A stretch of 64,000 nucleotides of DNA from Perilla frutescens (taxonomy: Eukaryota > Streptophyta > Magnoliopsida > Lamiales > Lamiaceae). Below are positions 61,194-64,000 of this stretch, piece by piece (positions within the stretch are counted from its first letter, which is position 1; every line of letters starts with the position of its first letter). Under the pieces are notes generated by a model. The model worked only from the letters and a program-made list of their open reading frames with translations. It was not told the origin of the DNA and did not search any database. The stretch lies in the NCBI GenBank assembly GCA_026008535.1, contig BRKX01000001.1, forward strand, positions 68,956,317 to 69,020,316. The letters run 5' to 3'. The translations under genes were made by a program, and so were the position numbers.

Positions 61194-61296
61194 GGCCCCA
61201 TTTGATAGCAAAGTTCATTTATGGGTGAAAATTGAGAGTAGGTGGTCAAAATCGGACTTTGTCGTGTCCTATGAGACTGAAAATGAAATTTTCTCT
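61194..61296 (-). repeat. right terminal inverted repeat of the MULE
   Basis: Inverted partner of 56796-56898, about 96% identical by eye, ending GAAAATGAAATTTTCTCT at the element edge. Confidence 0.9.
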
Positions 61297-62840
61297 GAGA
61301 AAATACACCCCCCAGATTGAGGAGCTCTGATATAATTTCTGGTAAAGCATCACCCAGTGCTCCGAAACAAGGCGAAATAAGTGGGCCTAATAATTAGTAG
61401 CGGCACGAGAAGCAAATAATTCCATAGTGTAGAATACATCTTGATAATTAGATTGTAACTCAAGATTAATTGGGTCAATGACGTTGTTCTCGATAATTGC
61501 CTTAAAAGGTGTTGTAATATTTAAGTACTATCATAATTTGAACAATGAAATCCCAAAATAGATATATTTTTTTACTACTAGAGAGGTTCGGAAATAATTT
61601 TTGAATACGAAGATGAAATTTCAAAAACATATTTCTGAACATAATGCAGTGGGTTCATAAACTTATTTTCCAACCCCCCATTATGTGTTCAAAAACTTTT
61701 TTTCGAACCAACTATTAGGCATTCAAAAACTGTTATATGGAACTCACGAAAAAATAAAAAAAAATCGGTGTAAACAGTAAGAAATCATTCACATTACTTG
61801 TTTCTTCGTCGTTTCCACTCATTCCACCATATATGGTTGATTTAAATCCAATGTGCTTAAATTCAAAATTTGAGAAACCCTATCTATGTAATTTGTGTCT
61901 AAGTGGTGGTTTTCAAATGATTGATCGAAGGCTGTTTGAAAAGGAAATCATTTTGTTTTTTTTTATTTCTTATATTATTTATTTTTTTTTTGTGGTGTGG
62001 AAATAAAAATTTGTAGTGTATTGAAGTGGAAAAAAATGATATTTTAGTAATATCAAAAATAATTATTTTTTATATTATTATTTTTTTATGGTGTGAAAAA
62101 ATAAATTGTGGTGTATTTAAAAACACCCTAAATTAATAAGGAGATATGGAGATTATTGGTATGATAGAATGAAATTGATATAAATGGAATGAATTTAGGA
62201 ATGGAATGAGGGTCTGAATGGAATGACGATTCTTATGATTGATATGTATACGGAATGAAATATCAAATTTTTTTTCTTATATAATGAATATTTTATTTAA
62301 TTTCAAATCTTCTTACAATTGAATAAAGTGTATGTAGTAGCTAATAAATATCAATACATGCCTTAATTTATTTTTTATATTTCTAAACATCATTTTTCTT
62401 TTTTAGTATATGATTTTTTCTAATTTTTTTAGCAAATTACAATTTATTTATTTTATTGAAAAACTTTATTCTAAAATATTTAATTAATCAATGTACAATA
62501 ATTTGTATAAGTTAATAAAAATATTTTTACTACATAGAAAAATATTTTAACATTTCAATTTTTCATTTAAATATATTAAATTATATCAAATACATAAATA
62601 TTTTTTTATTGTATTATAACATATTTTTATGTTATATTTATTTCGGCATCACTTTTATTTTTATTCAAAAAAATTATAAAAGCTATCAAAATTTAATTTT
62701 AACACATATTTTTAAATTATATTTTGAAAATAAATAATAATAATAATAATAATAATAGTAATTAATTATTTAATTTGATTTATGATTTATTTTTCTAAAT
62801 ATAATAAAATAATATTATAAGTCATGATTATGTATAAATT

Positions 62841-62883
<43 letters not shown>

Positions 62884-63314
62884 ATCATTGAGAATAGCTA
62901 AACCCATGAGGTGGTTAGGGATTCCATTGGAAATGGTTATTCTCAATTTTGAACGATACTAATCGCCAGAATAGGAATGGACATGGAAATGATCATTCCA
63001 TTTCATTCCTAACTCATAAAACATATTACTATAATTCCAGATTATTGTGAGACTGAACGTTAAAAAAAGTCGCAAAATTCTCCAAACTAAACGAGATCAG
63101 ATTTGACGAACCCGTTACAGACTCTTACGTTGTCAAAAATGAATGAATGAATAGAAGTCGCAAACCGACTCCTTTAAGGTCTGGTGCTCCCACCTCCCAC
63201 GCCAATGGTGGAAGACAATCAATCATCTCATCTTTTTCTTTCATAAATGAGCCAACTTCCTATAATACTCTCTCTCTCTCTCTCTGCTAGATCGTTTCTT
63301 CTATTTTCCATCAC
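61297..63314. other. AT-rich intergenic DNA with a GGAATG-rich element and microsatellite
   Basis: From about 62170 the phrases AAATGGAATGAATTTAGGAA and GAATGGAATGACGATTC occur. Near 62930-63010 they have inverted counterparts (GGGATTCCATTGGAAATGG; GATCATTCCATTTCATTCC), suggesting an ~850-bp element with decayed GGAATG-type inverted ends. Between them lie a (TAA)n run near 62732-62757 and (TA)n at 62842-62881. No coding sequence is seen. Confidence 0.4.
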
Positions 63315-64000
63315 TCAACTTCTGAATAAGCTTGAAGATACCTGAAATAAATTATCAAACTCAAGATTGCATACATATATTATGTGAAGTCCAGAAACTT
63401 AGTTAATGTGCATTTTAGCAGTAAAATTAGAAATGCGTGCAGAAATACTGAATATACATACCTTCACGTGGTGTGGCATGATCTTTATATCGTAAGGCAC
63501 ATGCAGCCATGCCTCAGGACGATAAAACAAGAAGTTTTCGGGCTTGCTGGTATAAACATCAGCATATTGATGGATGTGGTAAGAAAGTGCAGACTCTTGG
63601 CCTGTGTCCGTCAGGAATGTAGCTCCAAAGGACCTATTAAACATGTCTTTCATTGCGCGACGTGCCTTCTGTCTCTCACTGTTGAGATCCTGAAGAAGAG
63701 ACCTGTATTCTTCGCATTCCTCACCCTTACCAACAGTGGAATGCAGTTTCCCTAGAAGTTCTTGTATTATATGCAACTTTGCCTGTGGGTGTGTTGGGGG
63801 TGGGGGTTCAGAAATCAGAATCCAACATAAAAATATAAAAAATAATGATCATTTTACAAACAGAAAATGAAACAAAATGTTTATACACTCCTGGTTTATA
63901 AATACATACAATATGCATATTAGATTACAAGGCAACACACACATGGTAAATCTCCAGAGTTTACAAAAGGAATTACCTGTTCAAAACGATAATTATCTTC
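63315..64000 (-). CDS. HAD-family 5'-nucleotidase (NT5C2/NT5DC type), 3' end only
   Basis: C-terminal part of a purine 5'-nucleotidase-type HAD hydrolase (subfamily IG) that would dephosphorylate nucleoside monophosphates such as IMP/GMP. Three exons are visible on the minus strand: 64000-63977 (continues beyond the window), 63782-63462 and 63341-63315, all phase 0, giving the last 123 residues. Seen: ERQKARRAMKDMFNRSFGATF, then SALSYHIHQYADVYTSKPENFL and PEAWLHVPYDIKIMPHHVK; the 'R-FG--F-T------FS----ADLYTS---N' block is characteristic of the family's C-terminus. The catalytic DxDxT motif lies outside the window. The last exon encodes only VSSSLFRS. (CT)n at ~63269-63287 lies downstream. Confidence 0.85.

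Larger units (their letters stand above)
56796..61296 (+). mobile_element. nearly complete Mutator-like element (TIR-MULE), 4.5 kb
   Basis: Terminal inverted repeats of ~103 bp (56796-56898 and 61194-61296), starting AGAGAAAATTTCATTTTC, differ at only about four positions by eye. They enclose a MuDR-type transposase gene with an intact DDE triad. A 9-bp target duplication is not recognisable (AAATTAATA versus GAGAAAATA), suggesting decay, rearrangement or an inexact end. High TIR identity with a long open transposase frame indicates a fairly recent insertion, possibly a still mobilisable one. The subterminal region on the right holds a 42-bp triplication. Confidence 0.9.

Overview
This is a window of plant nuclear DNA, almost certainly from a eudicot. 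The genes have many short GT-AG introns with T-rich acceptors. The intergenic DNA is very AT-rich and carries many plant-type MITEs, microsatellites, SINE remnants, a Helitron relic and a Mutator-like transposon. The proteins are clear plant families. I cannot name the species; an asterid is only a guess.

Layout. Positions 1-8500 are repeat-rich with no intact host gene: a decayed Helitron with RPA-like and PIF1-helicase remnants ending near 3106, a SINE remnant, a hAT-like MITE, two Stowaway-like MITEs and a Mutator-type MITE with a perfect 9-bp target duplication. A SARK-type LRR receptor kinase lies at 8575-11819 (+). Positions 12-17.7 kb hold an inverted-repeat element with ~20-bp ATCGATTA arrays, a MITE loaded with W-box cores and a GC-rich tandem patch. 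Mitochondrial EF-Ts is at 18630-22691 (+), an intronless TM9/nonaspanin CDS at 26248-28227 (+), an ATG18b-type PROPPIN at 29750-34070 (+), a TMEM208/SND2-like ER protein at 34665-36839 (-), an AFG1-type mitochondrial AAA ATPase at 39542-44689 (+), an ANTH/CALM clathrin adaptor at 46126-49260 (+) and a TTC1-like TPR protein at 49844-52954 (-). Positions 53-56.8 kb are repeats. A nearly complete MULE occupies 56796-61296. The 3' end of a HAD 5'-nucleotidase gene (-) runs off the right edge.

How the genes relate. They are ordinary single-copy-type housekeeping and signalling genes, not a dedicated operon-like system. The most informative pattern is positional: the SARK, ATG18b, TMEM208, AFG1 and TTC1 types, and the 5'-nucleotidase beside a SARK/TMEM208 pair, match gene neighbourhoods I recall from Arabidopsis chromosomes 4 and 2. 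This looks like a conserved ancestral block interleaved with EF-Ts, TM9 and CALM. Exon boundaries given here were worked out by hand from splice signals, reading-frame phase and family knowledge; every listed multi-exon model closes in frame, except the 5'-nucleotidase, which is cut by the window edge.
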